Source of the DNA: Gammaproteobacteria bacterium UBA2955
GTDB lineage: Bacteria; Pseudomonadota; Gammaproteobacteria; Pseudomonadales; Azotimanducaceae
Assembly: GCA_002348825.1 (NCBI GenBank)
Contig: DEBN01000157.1
Span: 2,695 to 7,886 of the forward strand
DNA length: 5,192 nt
Direction: 5' to 3'
Below the pieces are notes generated by a model. It was given only the letters and a program-made list of their open reading frames with translations. It was not told the DNA's origin and made no database searches. Of this stretch, positions 1 through 5,192 are shown in pieces (the stretch's first letter is position 1; each line of letters starts with the position of its first letter). The translations under genes were made by a program, and so were the position numbers.

Positions 1-354
1 GACCAAGATAATCTGCCGCTCTTTGCGCTTACCCCCTAGTCTCGAGAAAAAATCGAATACTCGATACGTCAATCCGTACTTGGCACCAAACCCCGCGTAG
101 ATCCCCTCGCTTTCTGCCACCAGTTCAGCCCGCGCCGACAGCCAGCTTCCAAGTATCTTGCCACGCCAATCGCACACAGCGACCGCCACCTCGGCAAAGT
201 TCCTGATGCGCTTCACCTTGCCGGAGTTTATGTTGGCGAAAACATAGTAGGCGTGAGCCTCGGGAGCCCGCACAAACCAGACCGGCGTGTCCACGAATGA
301 GCCGTCTTTTTTTTTCGTTCTTAAACTGAAATAGGATTCTGATTCCAGAGTCAT
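1..354 (-). CDS. PPOX-class (split-barrel, FMN/F420-type) oxidoreductase family protein, 3'-truncated by the window edge
   Basis: The frame is open for 118 codons from ATG at 354-352 to the window edge, with no stop. An in-frame TGA (360-358) lies just upstream, so this is the first possible ATG. The protein matches the short PPOX proteins of the Rv2061-like group by recalled family patterns: KDGSFVDTPVWFV (residues 16-28), NSGKVKRIRN (43-52), the strand AEVAVAVCDWRGKILGSWLSA (split around 55-74) and KYGLTYRVFDFFSRL (92-106). Members are small cytoplasmic beta-barrel flavin or deazaflavin binders, and the substrate here is unknown. The name 'F420-dependent' often attached to this family should be treated cautiously, because F420 is uncommon in gammaproteobacteria. 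Only a short C-terminal piece is probably missing. No good Shine-Dalgarno is seen; GGTGA lies 3 bases before the ATG. Codons 14-16 are a run of nine A (307-315 as T). The gene follows the DUF3604 gene on the same strand after 200 bases. Confidence 0.83.
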   Translation of the reverse strand, partial: MTLESESYFSLRTKKKDGSFVDTPVWFVRAPEAHAYYVFANINSGKVKRIRNFAEVAVAVCDWRGKILGSWLSARAELVAESEGIYAGFGAKYGLTYRVFDFFSRLGGKRKERQIILV

Positions 355-554
355 GCATCACCGATCATTGCTGCAGTGTCCCCAGGGTAGCAACGTGCGA
401 TCTGATCCGCACGCTTGCTGCTGGGGCTGTAGACAGGCGGCTAAGCGCAAATATTCCCTCAAGGATCGAGTCGCGCCAAACGCTATAACCACGTTTGCCT
501 GTCCCCCCCTCGCCTATATTTTGCAGGTCCTGCGCAACGCGCCGATCCGCAGTT
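355..554. other. Intergenic gap between two minus-strand genes
   Basis: These 200 bases separate the DUF3604 stop from the PPOX start. Apart from the hairpin at 380-426 I see no intrinsic terminator with a T-run, and no -35/-10 pair that I would trust for the PPOX gene on the minus strand. Open frames crossing this stretch on either strand do not look like proteins. Whether the PPOX gene is co-transcribed with DUF3604 or has its own promoter cannot be decided from the sequence. Confidence 0.5.
380..426. repeat. Imperfect inverted repeat (long hairpin) between the DUF3604 and PPOX genes
   Basis: The arms pair as 380-384 with 422-426 (CCCCA/TGGGG), 389-393 with 415-419 (AGCAA/TTGCT) and 394-399 with 408-413 (CGTGCG/CGCACG). 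That makes 16 Watson-Crick pairs around an 8-base loop (400-407), with one bulged C (414) and a small internal loop (385-388 against 420-421). It sits downstream of the DUF3604 stop and upstream of the PPOX start. Neither strand has a T-run after it, so it is not a standard intrinsic terminator. It could be a transcript-end or mRNA-stabilising structure, a leader structure for the PPOX gene, or a copy of a dispersed palindrome. The pairing is seen directly; the role is not known. Confidence 0.55.
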
Positions 555-2576
555 TCAAGTCTGCGGCATGACCCAGATGGGCGACGTCCAAGCGCGCTCT
601 TGCAGGGTCTTCTGCAGATCCGGGCGCGGCGGCACTCCTGCTTTGACCGCATCCCAAGTTGACCAGCGACACGTCGGGTTCTCGAGTACACGTGCATAAT
701 AAAAAGCACGGTGCTCGGGATTATGATCGGGGTCTCGCCAGACCACATCGAGATTCGACGCCCCTACGTTCTCCGTAATGGAGCAATCGGTTAGATCAAC
801 ACTGGCGCCGTTATCGGGACAACGATGTGTCTTGGGATCCACCTCGCCCCCATCTGAGCAAGCGACATCGTAGACCTGCTCATTGGTTTGTCCGTCCGCA
901 ACCCAGCCCTTGATGATTTGCAATCTTTGCAGAGCTGCGGAGCTTGGATCTCGCAGAGCACTGGCAACGAGCACCGGCGCGCGACCATCTGCCCCGTGTA
1001 ATTCCGCGCCCATAGGTACGCCCTTCGCGTATCGATCTGCCAGCCCGTCGTCTTCTCCATAGTCATATCCCGCAAAGAGCCGGATCTTAATCCGGGGCCC
1101 GGAGGTAGCAAAAACCTCTTTGCGCCGAAGTGCTGCGTACAACGCTTCCCGAGTATTTTCTTCGGCCCAGACGCCGGTCAGACCAGAGGCGCTCCAAGTC
1201 TCGTAAGCGCCCGTCGCATATTCAAGTCCGCCGATCTCCTGCACATTGACCCGTCCAGCCGAGCGCACAACTTCCACTTGGCCTTTGTCCATTGGCACCG
1301 AGCCGCGACGTTCACCATCCGCGTCTAGGAGGCCAACTTTTGAGAAAAAGTTGGATTCGTCGAGCGAGGAAGCACCAACATGAGTATCGGTCGCACCCAC
1401 TAAACCAAACTGATAGGCGTTGGTAATGCCGGCATCTGCCAAAGCTAAGCCGTCCAGTAGCGCTTCGCGCGCGTACGAGCCCTTAGGTTCACTGGGCCAG
1501 GTGGTGGCGACCCTGTAGGGCATGATCTCAAAATCCGCCCACTCATCGGAATCCGACAGTAGCGGGTGCGTTTCAGATGTACCTTTTACCTGAGTCACTT
1601 CCACCAATGGTTCGTTACGAATTCTTTTACGCGCCCATTCATCATCCACCGGATTGCTGGCCCAGTCGACGAGCTTGAACATTTGCCCATTTGAGCCGTT
1701 GGAGTTGTGCGGGATAGCAAGTGCTTCAATACCGTTTTGCCGCAACCCGTCCATCCAATCCCAGAGCCCTTCAGGATTTTGGCTGTGAAAACGCGAGAAA
1801 GGCATAGCGGGCAGCCTATCCGCCCCTTGAAAAATAACATTTCGGTGAAGATTGCCACGGTCGTCAGTAGACGACGTGAATTCGTAGGCAACGAAGGTAG
1901 TAAAGCTACCCGGATCGTTAAATGCCTCCGCGGCTCGGATCGTGTCTGTCCAAGCGTCTTTGGCGATCTGATCAACCAAGCTGGCATCGATACTGCCATC
2001 GGCAATTTTAGCCAGGGTATCCGGCAGGAAAGTAGTAAAGGCAGTGACACGCTGGGGCAGGCTCTCAAAATTTTGATTGTCTGGGGCATTCAAGTTGTGC
2101 AGGCCTTGCACATGCCCGAATTTGGAAAACTCGGTGCTGGTGTCGGCGGCAGCCTTGACCGCACCTAAAAACATGGCGTGGTCTGTTACGGCATAAAAAT
2201 CTAACGGCGCACGCAGCTGTACATCGAACCCTGCCGGGTGCTTGATCGCCTGCCCTTGCGCAAATCGGTAGGCGTCGTAGGGCGATGCCACGGTACCGAA
2301 AGCAAAGGCGTCGAACGAATAGTTGGTGTGCACATGCAAGTCACCAAAGTATGCATTCCGTTGGGCGTTACTTTCTGGATTAGCATTTACGGTGTCTGGC
2401 AACATTACCAGTTGCGCACCGCCAAACCTTGAGTCCGTCGCTTGCTCGGGCGGAGCGGCTTGACTTACTGACGCGTCGTTGTCGGCAGTAGTGCCCTGAC
2501 CGCACCCTACAAGCCCAATCGCTAGCAGCGCCAACCCCAGCACTTTCGCCGGAAGCTTATGAATAAACCCGATCAT
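555..2576 (-). CDS. DUF3604 family lipoprotein, predicted PHP-like metal-dependent hydrolase
   Basis: The protein has 673 residues from ATG 2576-2574. A GTG at 2603 would add nine residues, but GGGGAGGG (2587-2580) lies just before the ATG and would be inside the coding region, so the ATG is preferred. Residues 1-25 form a lipoprotein signal: charged start, hydrophobic core, lipobox LVGC with Cys25. DUF3604 hallmarks follow: YFGDLHVHTNYSFDA (76-90), the VTDH motif (130-133), AYEF (230-233), NLHRN (242-246), PHNSN (289-293), GLVGATDTHVGA (391-402), a REALYAALRRKEVFATSGPR block (about 475-494) and the closing ERAWTSPIW (660-668). The D-x-H-x-H, TDH, PHN and TDTH residues resemble the metal ligands of PHP/amidohydrolase-type enzymes. 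The substrate is not established from this sequence. Four cysteines near the C-terminus (573, 586, 598, 636) could form disulfides, which fits a periplasm-facing enzyme. It is transcribed divergently from the parvulin-HupE operon. The family call is firm; hydrolase activity is inferred. Confidence 0.93.
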   Translation of the reverse strand: MIGFIHKLPAKVLGLALLAIGLVGCGQGTTADNDASVSQAAPPEQATDSRFGGAQLVMLPDTVNANPESNAQRNAYFGDLHVHTNYSFDAFAFGTVASPYDAYRFAQGQAIKHPAGFDVQLRAPLDFYAVTDHAMFLGAVKAAADTSTEFSKFGHVQGLHNLNAPDNQNFESLPQRVTAFTTFLPDTLAKIADGSIDASLVDQIAKDAWTDTIRAAEAFNDPGSFTTFVAYEFTSSTDDRGNLHRNVIFQGADRLPAMPFSRFHSQNPEGLWDWMDGLRQNGIEALAIPHNSNGSNGQMFKLVDWASNPVDDEWARKRIRNEPLVEVTQVKGTSETHPLLSDSDEWADFEIMPYRVATTWPSEPKGSYAREALLDGLALADAGITNAYQFGLVGATDTHVGASSLDESNFFSKVGLLDADGERRGSVPMDKGQVEVVRSAGRVNVQEIGGLEYATGAYETWSASGLTGVWAEENTREALYAALRRKEVFATSGPRIKIRLFAGYDYGEDDGLADRYAKGVPMGAELHGADGRAPVLVASALRDPSSAALQRLQIIKGWVADGQTNEQVYDVACSDGGEVDPKTHRCPDNGASVDLTDCSITENVGASNLDVVWRDPDHNPEHRAFYYARVLENPTCRWSTWDAVKAGVPPRPDLQKTLQERAWTSPIWVMPQT

Positions 2577-2579
2577 GAT

Positions 2580-2587
2580 CCCTCCCC
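2580..2587 (-). promoter_or_regulatory. Ribosome binding site that decides the DUF3604 start
   Basis: On the minus strand GGGGAGGG ends three bases before ATG 2576-2574; its GGAGG core sits about four bases away. It is the strongest Shine-Dalgarno near the gene and argues for this ATG rather than the upstream GTG at 2603, which has only a weak purine context. Confidence 0.7.
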
Positions 2588-2615
2588 AAGCCTTGCCTTT
2601 CACCGATGCGATTTG

Positions 2616-2644
2616 ATCTTAGTGGAAAAGCACCCTAATTTTAA
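2616..2644 (-). promoter_or_regulatory. Candidate sigma-70 promoter for the DUF3604 gene
   Basis: Reading the minus strand, TTAAAA (2644-2639, four of six matches to TTGACA) is followed after exactly 17 bases by TAAGAT (2621-2616, four of six to TATAAT). Transcription would start near 2609, giving a leader of about 33 bases before ATG 2576. That fits the chosen start and leaves almost no leader for the alternative GTG. Both boxes are imperfect, and an overlapping TAAAAT (2643-2638) is another possible -10 that lacks a good -35. Confidence 0.3.
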
Positions 2645-2781
2645 GTGGCTATGCTAGGGTCCTCGCGGCAGAGAGAGTTGTCTTGCGTACCGCTTCTAGC
2701 ACTTCTCGGTGTTTTTATCTTTTCGTCAATGCTTCGGCACCTTTAGTTAAAAATTCGCAGTGAAGGTAATCGGGGTAATGG

Positions 2782-2794
2782 GAATTGACAATTC
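2782..2794. repeat. Short palindrome, possible operator
   Basis: GAATT-GAC-AATTC is a perfect 5-base inverted repeat with a 3-base centre, and it overlaps a consensus TTGACA box. It lies 72 bases upstream of the parvulin GTG. Its placement in a divergent promoter region is what one would expect of a regulator site, but 13 bases of palindrome can occur by chance. Confidence 0.25.
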
Positions 2795-2852
2795 GCCGCG
2801 AGTGTCGGGCGCTTGTTGTACAGAACGAGAGCGCTTATTCGATCTAATTTTT

Positions 2853-2859
2853 AGGGGAG
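2853..2859 (+). promoter_or_regulatory. Ribosome binding site of the parvulin gene
   Basis: AGGGGAG ends seven bases before the GTG at 2867-2869. An in-frame TGA (2864-2866) stands immediately before that GTG, so no longer form is possible. The pair fixes the non-ATG start. Confidence 0.75.
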
Positions 2860-2866
2860 ACATTGA

Positions 2867-3679
2867 GTGATAAGTTGGCTGAAGGATCCAGTAACCTCTT
2901 TTGTCATTGCAGGTACGGCAATCTTCCTCCTTTCCGGATTGTTTTCAGACGCAGAAATTTCGCGCGTGATTGAACTCAGCGAAGCGGATGTAGAACGACT
3001 CAGCGGCAACTGGCGTATGCAGAGAAACCGTGAGCCCTCGTCACAGGAACTTAGCGAGATCGTAGCGCAATACGTGAAAGATGAAATTTACTTCCGCGAA
3101 TCTCAGCGCCTTGGCCTGCACGTTAACGACTCAATCATTCGGCGCCGTCTGGTGCAGAAACTGACTTTTCTCACCGAGGACATAGCGAGTATTCAGCCGC
3201 TTGAGGTGGCCGAACTGCGCGCATACTTTGAAGCCAACAAAGAAAATTATCGAGTCCCAGAGCGTTTCTCCTTTTCTCATATTTACTTCTCAAATGAACG
3301 CCGTGTAGACGCTAGGAGCGACGCTACAGCGGCACTGAGCTCTGGAGCCAAGGGCGACCCGTTTATGCTACAAAGCAACTACAGCGCACGCACTCAGGGT
3401 CAAATCCGCGGTTTCCTCGGGAAGGAATTCGCTGACGCCCTGGCGGAGTTAGAGCCCAGCCCCAACTTGCAAGGCCCAATCAAATCGGCTTATGGATGGC
3501 ACACAGTAAAACTCGAAACGGTAGAAGCTTCCTATGTCCCGGAATTTGCAGCGATCGAAGAGCGCGTGGCCACCGATGCAGCCGTTGCCTTTCGCAGCAC
3601 CGCCAGTGAGACCTACTATGAGGCCCTAAAAGACGGCTACGAAGTGGTCTATCCGAGTTCTATGATCTCCCAAAAATGA
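2867..3679 (+). CDS. Membrane-anchored periplasmic parvulin-type peptidyl-prolyl cis-trans isomerase (PpiC/SurA-like)
   Basis: The protein has 270 residues and a GTG start set by the AGGGGAG site and an adjacent upstream in-frame stop. A short cytoplasmic end (WLKDP) leads into one membrane helix (about residues 9-26), and the rest should face the periplasm. Residues 36-125 form the helical SurA-like region, with RLSGNW (44-49), the KDEIYFRESQRLGL stretch (71-84) and RRRLVQKLTFLTED (92-105). The rotamase domain spans about 131-217: it opens with FSFSHIYF (134-141) and closes with LQGPIKSAYGWHTVKL (201-216), and the SHI and WH histidines typical of parvulins are kept. The middle of the domain is compact and lacks the GG-x-LG turn of classic PpiC; GDPF (163-166) and FLGKEFADAL (183-192) take its place. 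The family isomerises Xaa-Pro bonds and assists folding of exported proteins. Its stop overlaps the next start by ATGA, so it is coupled to the HupE-like gene. Confidence 0.88.
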   Translation: MISWLKDPVTSFVIAGTAIFLLSGLFSDAEISRVIELSEADVERLSGNWRMQRNREPSSQELSEIVAQYVKDEIYFRESQRLGLHVNDSIIRRRLVQKLTFLTEDIASIQPLEVAELRAYFEANKENYRVPERFSFSHIYFSNERRVDARSDATAALSSGAKGDPFMLQSNYSARTQGQIRGFLGKEFADALAELEPSPNLQGPIKSAYGWHTVKLETVEASYVPEFAAIEERVATDAAVAFRSTASETYYEALKDGYEVVYPSSMISQK

Positions 3680-4662
3680 TGACTAGGGTTACTTTAAGTT
3701 TACTGGTCAGCTGCTTTTTCTGTATCGCGATTGGCGATCACGTCTACGCCCATGAGTTCAGGCCGGGCCATCTGCAACTCATCGAAGTCGATGAGGAATC
3801 AACGAAATATCACGTGATATGGAAGAAGCCTATTCTTCTTAATACCAACGTGGAACTGGACCCAATTTTTTCCGAAGAGTGCGCCGTCACCGATGTCGCG
3901 CCACCAAAGGTAGGTAACGTCGCCCTAGTTTTTCACTGGCGAACCGACTGTGACCTTGGCCAGTCCTCAATCCACGTTAACGGCCTACCCTACAGCCATA
4001 CCGATGTTTTAGTGTCGTTAGCCACGCTGGACGGGAAAACCGCCACTTATGTTCTGCGACCAGATCAACCCACACTGAATCTTCGGGAGCAGGCCCCTAC
4101 CGCACTCAGCTATTTCATTATTGGGATCGAGCACCTGATCTTTGGTATCGATCATGTGCTATTTGTAATAGGCCTATTCTTATTTATTCGAGACCCCATC
4201 GCGCTGATTAAGACAATAACTGCGTTCACAGCGTCACACAGTATTACGCTGGCATTATCCGTCTTGGAGCTGGTGAAACTTGATCAGGGCGCTACGGAGG
4301 CGGTCATCGCATTATCCATCTTCTTCCTAGCACGCGAATTGGTGCAGGAAGAGAGCAAACGTTCGCGGCTGACACAGGGTCGCCCATGGGTCATGGCGTT
4401 TATCTTCGGGCTGCTGCATGGCCTCGGGTTCGCCGGAGCATTGGCCGACATAGGACTGCCCAAAGACGGCCTATGGGTATCCCTTTTGCTTTTCAACGTC
4501 GGTATCGAGGTCGGTCAAGTGGTGGTAATACTTTTGCTGGCGGTATTCGCTTGGGGCTTATCCAAACTTGGTTGGCAAAAATATTTTAATCGAGGCGCAG
4601 CGTGGAGTATGGGTTGCTTAGCCACGTTCTGGACGATCGACCGAACTGTCTTGCTGTTTTGA
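3676..4662 (+). CDS. HupE/UreJ family membrane protein (HupE_UreJ_2 type)
   Basis: The protein has 328 residues. A signal peptide (about 1-25, probably cut near VYA) is followed by HEFRPGHLQL, the usual mature start of this family. Residues 26-140 form an extracytoplasmic domain with Cys69 and Cys92 as a possible disulfide and the HTDVLVSLATLDGK motif (108-121). From about 143 come some six membrane segments carrying the HupE signatures: GIEHLIFGIDHVLFVIGL (150-167), TAFTASHSITLAL (182-194), ALSIFFLARE (212-221), FGLLHGLGFAGALADIG (244-260) and LLFNVGIEVGQ (271-281). His153, His160, His188 and His248 within or beside these helices are candidate metal ligands. HupE and UreJ proteins are linked to nickel uptake for hydrogenase or urease, but neither enzyme is encoded here, so the ion is unknown. 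ATG 3676 overlaps the parvulin stop; a second ATG follows at 3679 and cannot be excluded as the start. Confidence 0.9.
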   Translation: MMTRVTLSLLVSCFFCIAIGDHVYAHEFRPGHLQLIEVDEESTKYHVIWKKPILLNTNVELDPIFSEECAVTDVAPPKVGNVALVFHWRTDCDLGQSSIHVNGLPYSHTDVLVSLATLDGKTATYVLRPDQPTLNLREQAPTALSYFIIGIEHLIFGIDHVLFVIGLFLFIRDPIALIKTITAFTASHSITLALSVLELVKLDQGATEAVIALSIFFLARELVQEESKRSRLTQGRPWVMAFIFGLLHGLGFAGALADIGLPKDGLWVSLLLFNVGIEVGQVVVILLLAVFAWGLSKLGWQKYFNRGAAWSMGCLATFWTIDRTVLLF

Positions 4663-4804
4663 GCGACTAGAGGACAAGAGCGCAAGTTGTCGCGACGAGC
4701 CCGTATATTCGTGAGTTGTGTTAAAGGTCTGACTCAGCAAAAACCCTGTTCGGCTAATGTGTTTAATGATGACTGTGATAGCCTGATCCAGCGAGGAGAC
4801 AGTT
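4663..4804. other. Gap between the HupE-like and SPOR genes
   Basis: In these 142 bases I find no hairpin followed by a T-run and no convincing promoter. The only structures are weak: GACAA/TTGTC (4673-4677 with 4687-4691) and the 8-base palindrome GTCGCGAC (4689-4696). Open frames here on both strands run into the neighbouring genes and do not read as real proteins. The SPOR gene could be the third cistron of the operon or start separately. Confidence 0.4.
4793..4798 (+). promoter_or_regulatory. Ribosome binding site that decides the TTG start of the SPOR gene
   Basis: GAGGAG ends six bases before TTG 4805-4807. The frame is closed upstream by TGA at 4784-4786, and no ATG or GTG occurs between that stop and the TTG. 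The signal peptide begins directly at the TTG, which supports this choice. Confidence 0.7.
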
Positions 4805-5192
4805 TTGCAAACAATCTGGTTTATTTTCTGCACTTTACTGGCAGTCGGCTTGCCCTCTCTATCTCATGGGGTGTCGGGCGCAGCAGTTTTTGGCAGTTTT
4901 ACCAACGAGGCTGGAGCGCTTTCGCTATCGCGAGATGTAGCGGCCGAATTGAACATCCGAACTCGCGTTGCCGAGGTCGAAATCAACGGTAAACGATTCT
5001 TCCGAGTATTGAGTGTCGCCGAACCCGAAGCGCGCGTACGGGAAATTATTCGCGTCGCAGAAAATCGCGGCTACCCAAAACCTTGGTATTTGCCGGAGGC
5101 GCTTCGGTCTTCTAACGTGGTCGATGCGCCGGTTTTAATTGCCGCGGAGAGCAGAGCCGTTGCACTCAGCGACAATTCAGCCTTGGCCCGCA
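4805..5192 (+). CDS. Secreted SPOR-domain-like protein, 3'-truncated by the window edge
   Basis: The frame has 129 complete codons and remains open at the right edge. The TTG start is backed by GAGGAG six bases upstream and by an immediate signal peptide (residues 1 to about 21: MQTIWFIFCTLLAVG and a small-residue end). Residues about 26-97 resemble a SPOR domain: AAVFGSFTNEAGALSL (27-42), a helix, then IRTRVAEVEINGKRFFRVLS (51-70), a second helix and NRGYPKPWYLP (87-97). SPOR domains bind peptidoglycan, especially stripped glycan at division sites, so the protein should act in the periplasm or at the outer membrane. From about residue 98 the sequence matches nothing I recognise. SPOR usually sits at the C-terminus after a linker; here it follows the signal peptide directly. 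The function of the full protein is unknown. The family call rests on pattern similarity only. Confidence 0.72.
   Translation, partial: MQTIWFIFCTLLAVGLPSLSHGVSGAAVFGSFTNEAGALSLSRDVAAELNIRTRVAEVEINGKRFFRVLSVAEPEARVREIIRVAENRGYPKPWYLPEALRSSNVVDAPVLIAAESRAVALSDNSALAR

Larger units (their letters stand above)
2645..2866. other. Divergent intergenic control region
   Basis: This is the plus-side part of the gap between the divergent DUF3604 gene and the parvulin-HupE operon. It holds a tandem pair of near-identical 9-mers (2765-2773 and 2774-2782), a palindrome GAATTGACAATTC (2782-2794) that contains a perfect TTGACA (2785-2790), and a TCTAAT (2843-2848) very close to the ribosome binding site. 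TTGACA has no good -10 at 16-18 bases, so the plus-strand promoter is not resolved. A 36-codon open frame (GTG 2760 to TGA 2870) also lies here and overlaps the parvulin start by four bases. No tRNA or known riboswitch is recognisable. Confidence 0.45.

Noticed and set aside
125..361. 78-codon minus-strand open frame starting at GTG 361
   Set aside because: It reads the PPOX gene in the wrong frame. The neighbouring frame from ATG 354 shows clear family motifs and stays open to the window edge.
353..571. 72-codon plus-strand open frame in the gap
   Set aside because: It is antisense to both the end of DUF3604 and the PPOX start, has no ribosome binding site and no protein-like pattern.
365..748. 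127-codon minus-strand open frame
   Set aside because: It starts inside the DUF3604 coding region in another frame and is rich in Arg and Ser without any recognisable motif.
1595..2168. Overlapping open frames of 164 codons (minus, 1595-2089) and 153 codons (plus, 1707-2168)
   Set aside because: Both lie entirely inside DUF3604, whose conserved motifs span the same bases; their translations show no family features.
2785..2848. Full sigma-70 promoter for the parvulin operon built on TTGACA 2785-2790
   Set aside because: No acceptable -10 lies at 16-18 bases; TCTAAT at 2843 is far too distant and would place the transcript start on the ribosome binding site.
4673..4696. Possible terminator after the HupE-like gene
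   Set aside because: The stem has only five pairs with a nine-base loop and no T-run follows.
4618..4833. 71-codon minus-strand open frame
   Set aside because: It covers the end of the HupE-like gene and the start of the SPOR gene on the opposite strand and has no recognisable motif or good start site.
4687..4992. 101-codon plus-strand open frame across the HupE-SPOR gap
   Set aside because: It overlaps the SPOR gene in another frame, lacks a ribosome binding site, and its second half is an Arg/Ser-rich shadow translation.

Overview
The window reads as chromosomal DNA of a Gram-negative bacterium, most likely a marine gammaproteobacterium. The grounds are lipoprotein and Sec-type signal peptides, a DUF3604 protein, a membrane-anchored parvulin, a HupE/UreJ-type membrane protein and a SPOR-like protein, all with moderate-GC codon use. 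The taxon is inferred from gene content and is not proven. I see no rRNA, tRNA, CRISPR array, insertion sequence, integrase or phage gene.

Layout. (1) Positions 1-354, minus strand: a PPOX-type (pyridoxamine-phosphate-oxidase-like split-barrel) flavoprotein gene whose 3' end runs off the left edge. (2) 355-554: a 200-base gap holding a strong imperfect hairpin. (3) 555-2576, minus strand: a large DUF3604 lipoprotein with PHP-like metal-binding motifs. (4) About 2577-2866: the divergent control region between the minus-strand DUF3604 gene and a plus-strand operon. (5) 2867-3679 and 3676-4662, plus strand: a membrane-anchored parvulin prolyl isomerase and a HupE/UreJ-like multi-pass membrane protein, overlapping by four bases (ATGA) and so almost certainly translationally coupled. 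(6) 4663-4804: a gap with no convincing terminator. (7) 4805-5192, plus strand: the start of a secreted SPOR-domain protein with a TTG start, running off the right edge.

The central three genes look like one functional unit in the cell envelope. DUF3604 is a predicted metal-dependent hydrolase attached to a membrane on the periplasmic side. The parvulin is a periplasm-facing folding factor. The HupE-like protein belongs to a family linked to nickel or other metal transport, but no urease or hydrogenase gene is visible here. A working hypothesis, not shown by the sequence, is that the HupE-like protein and the parvulin supply metal and folding help for the DUF3604 lipoprotein. The flanking PPOX and SPOR genes may be unrelated neighbours.
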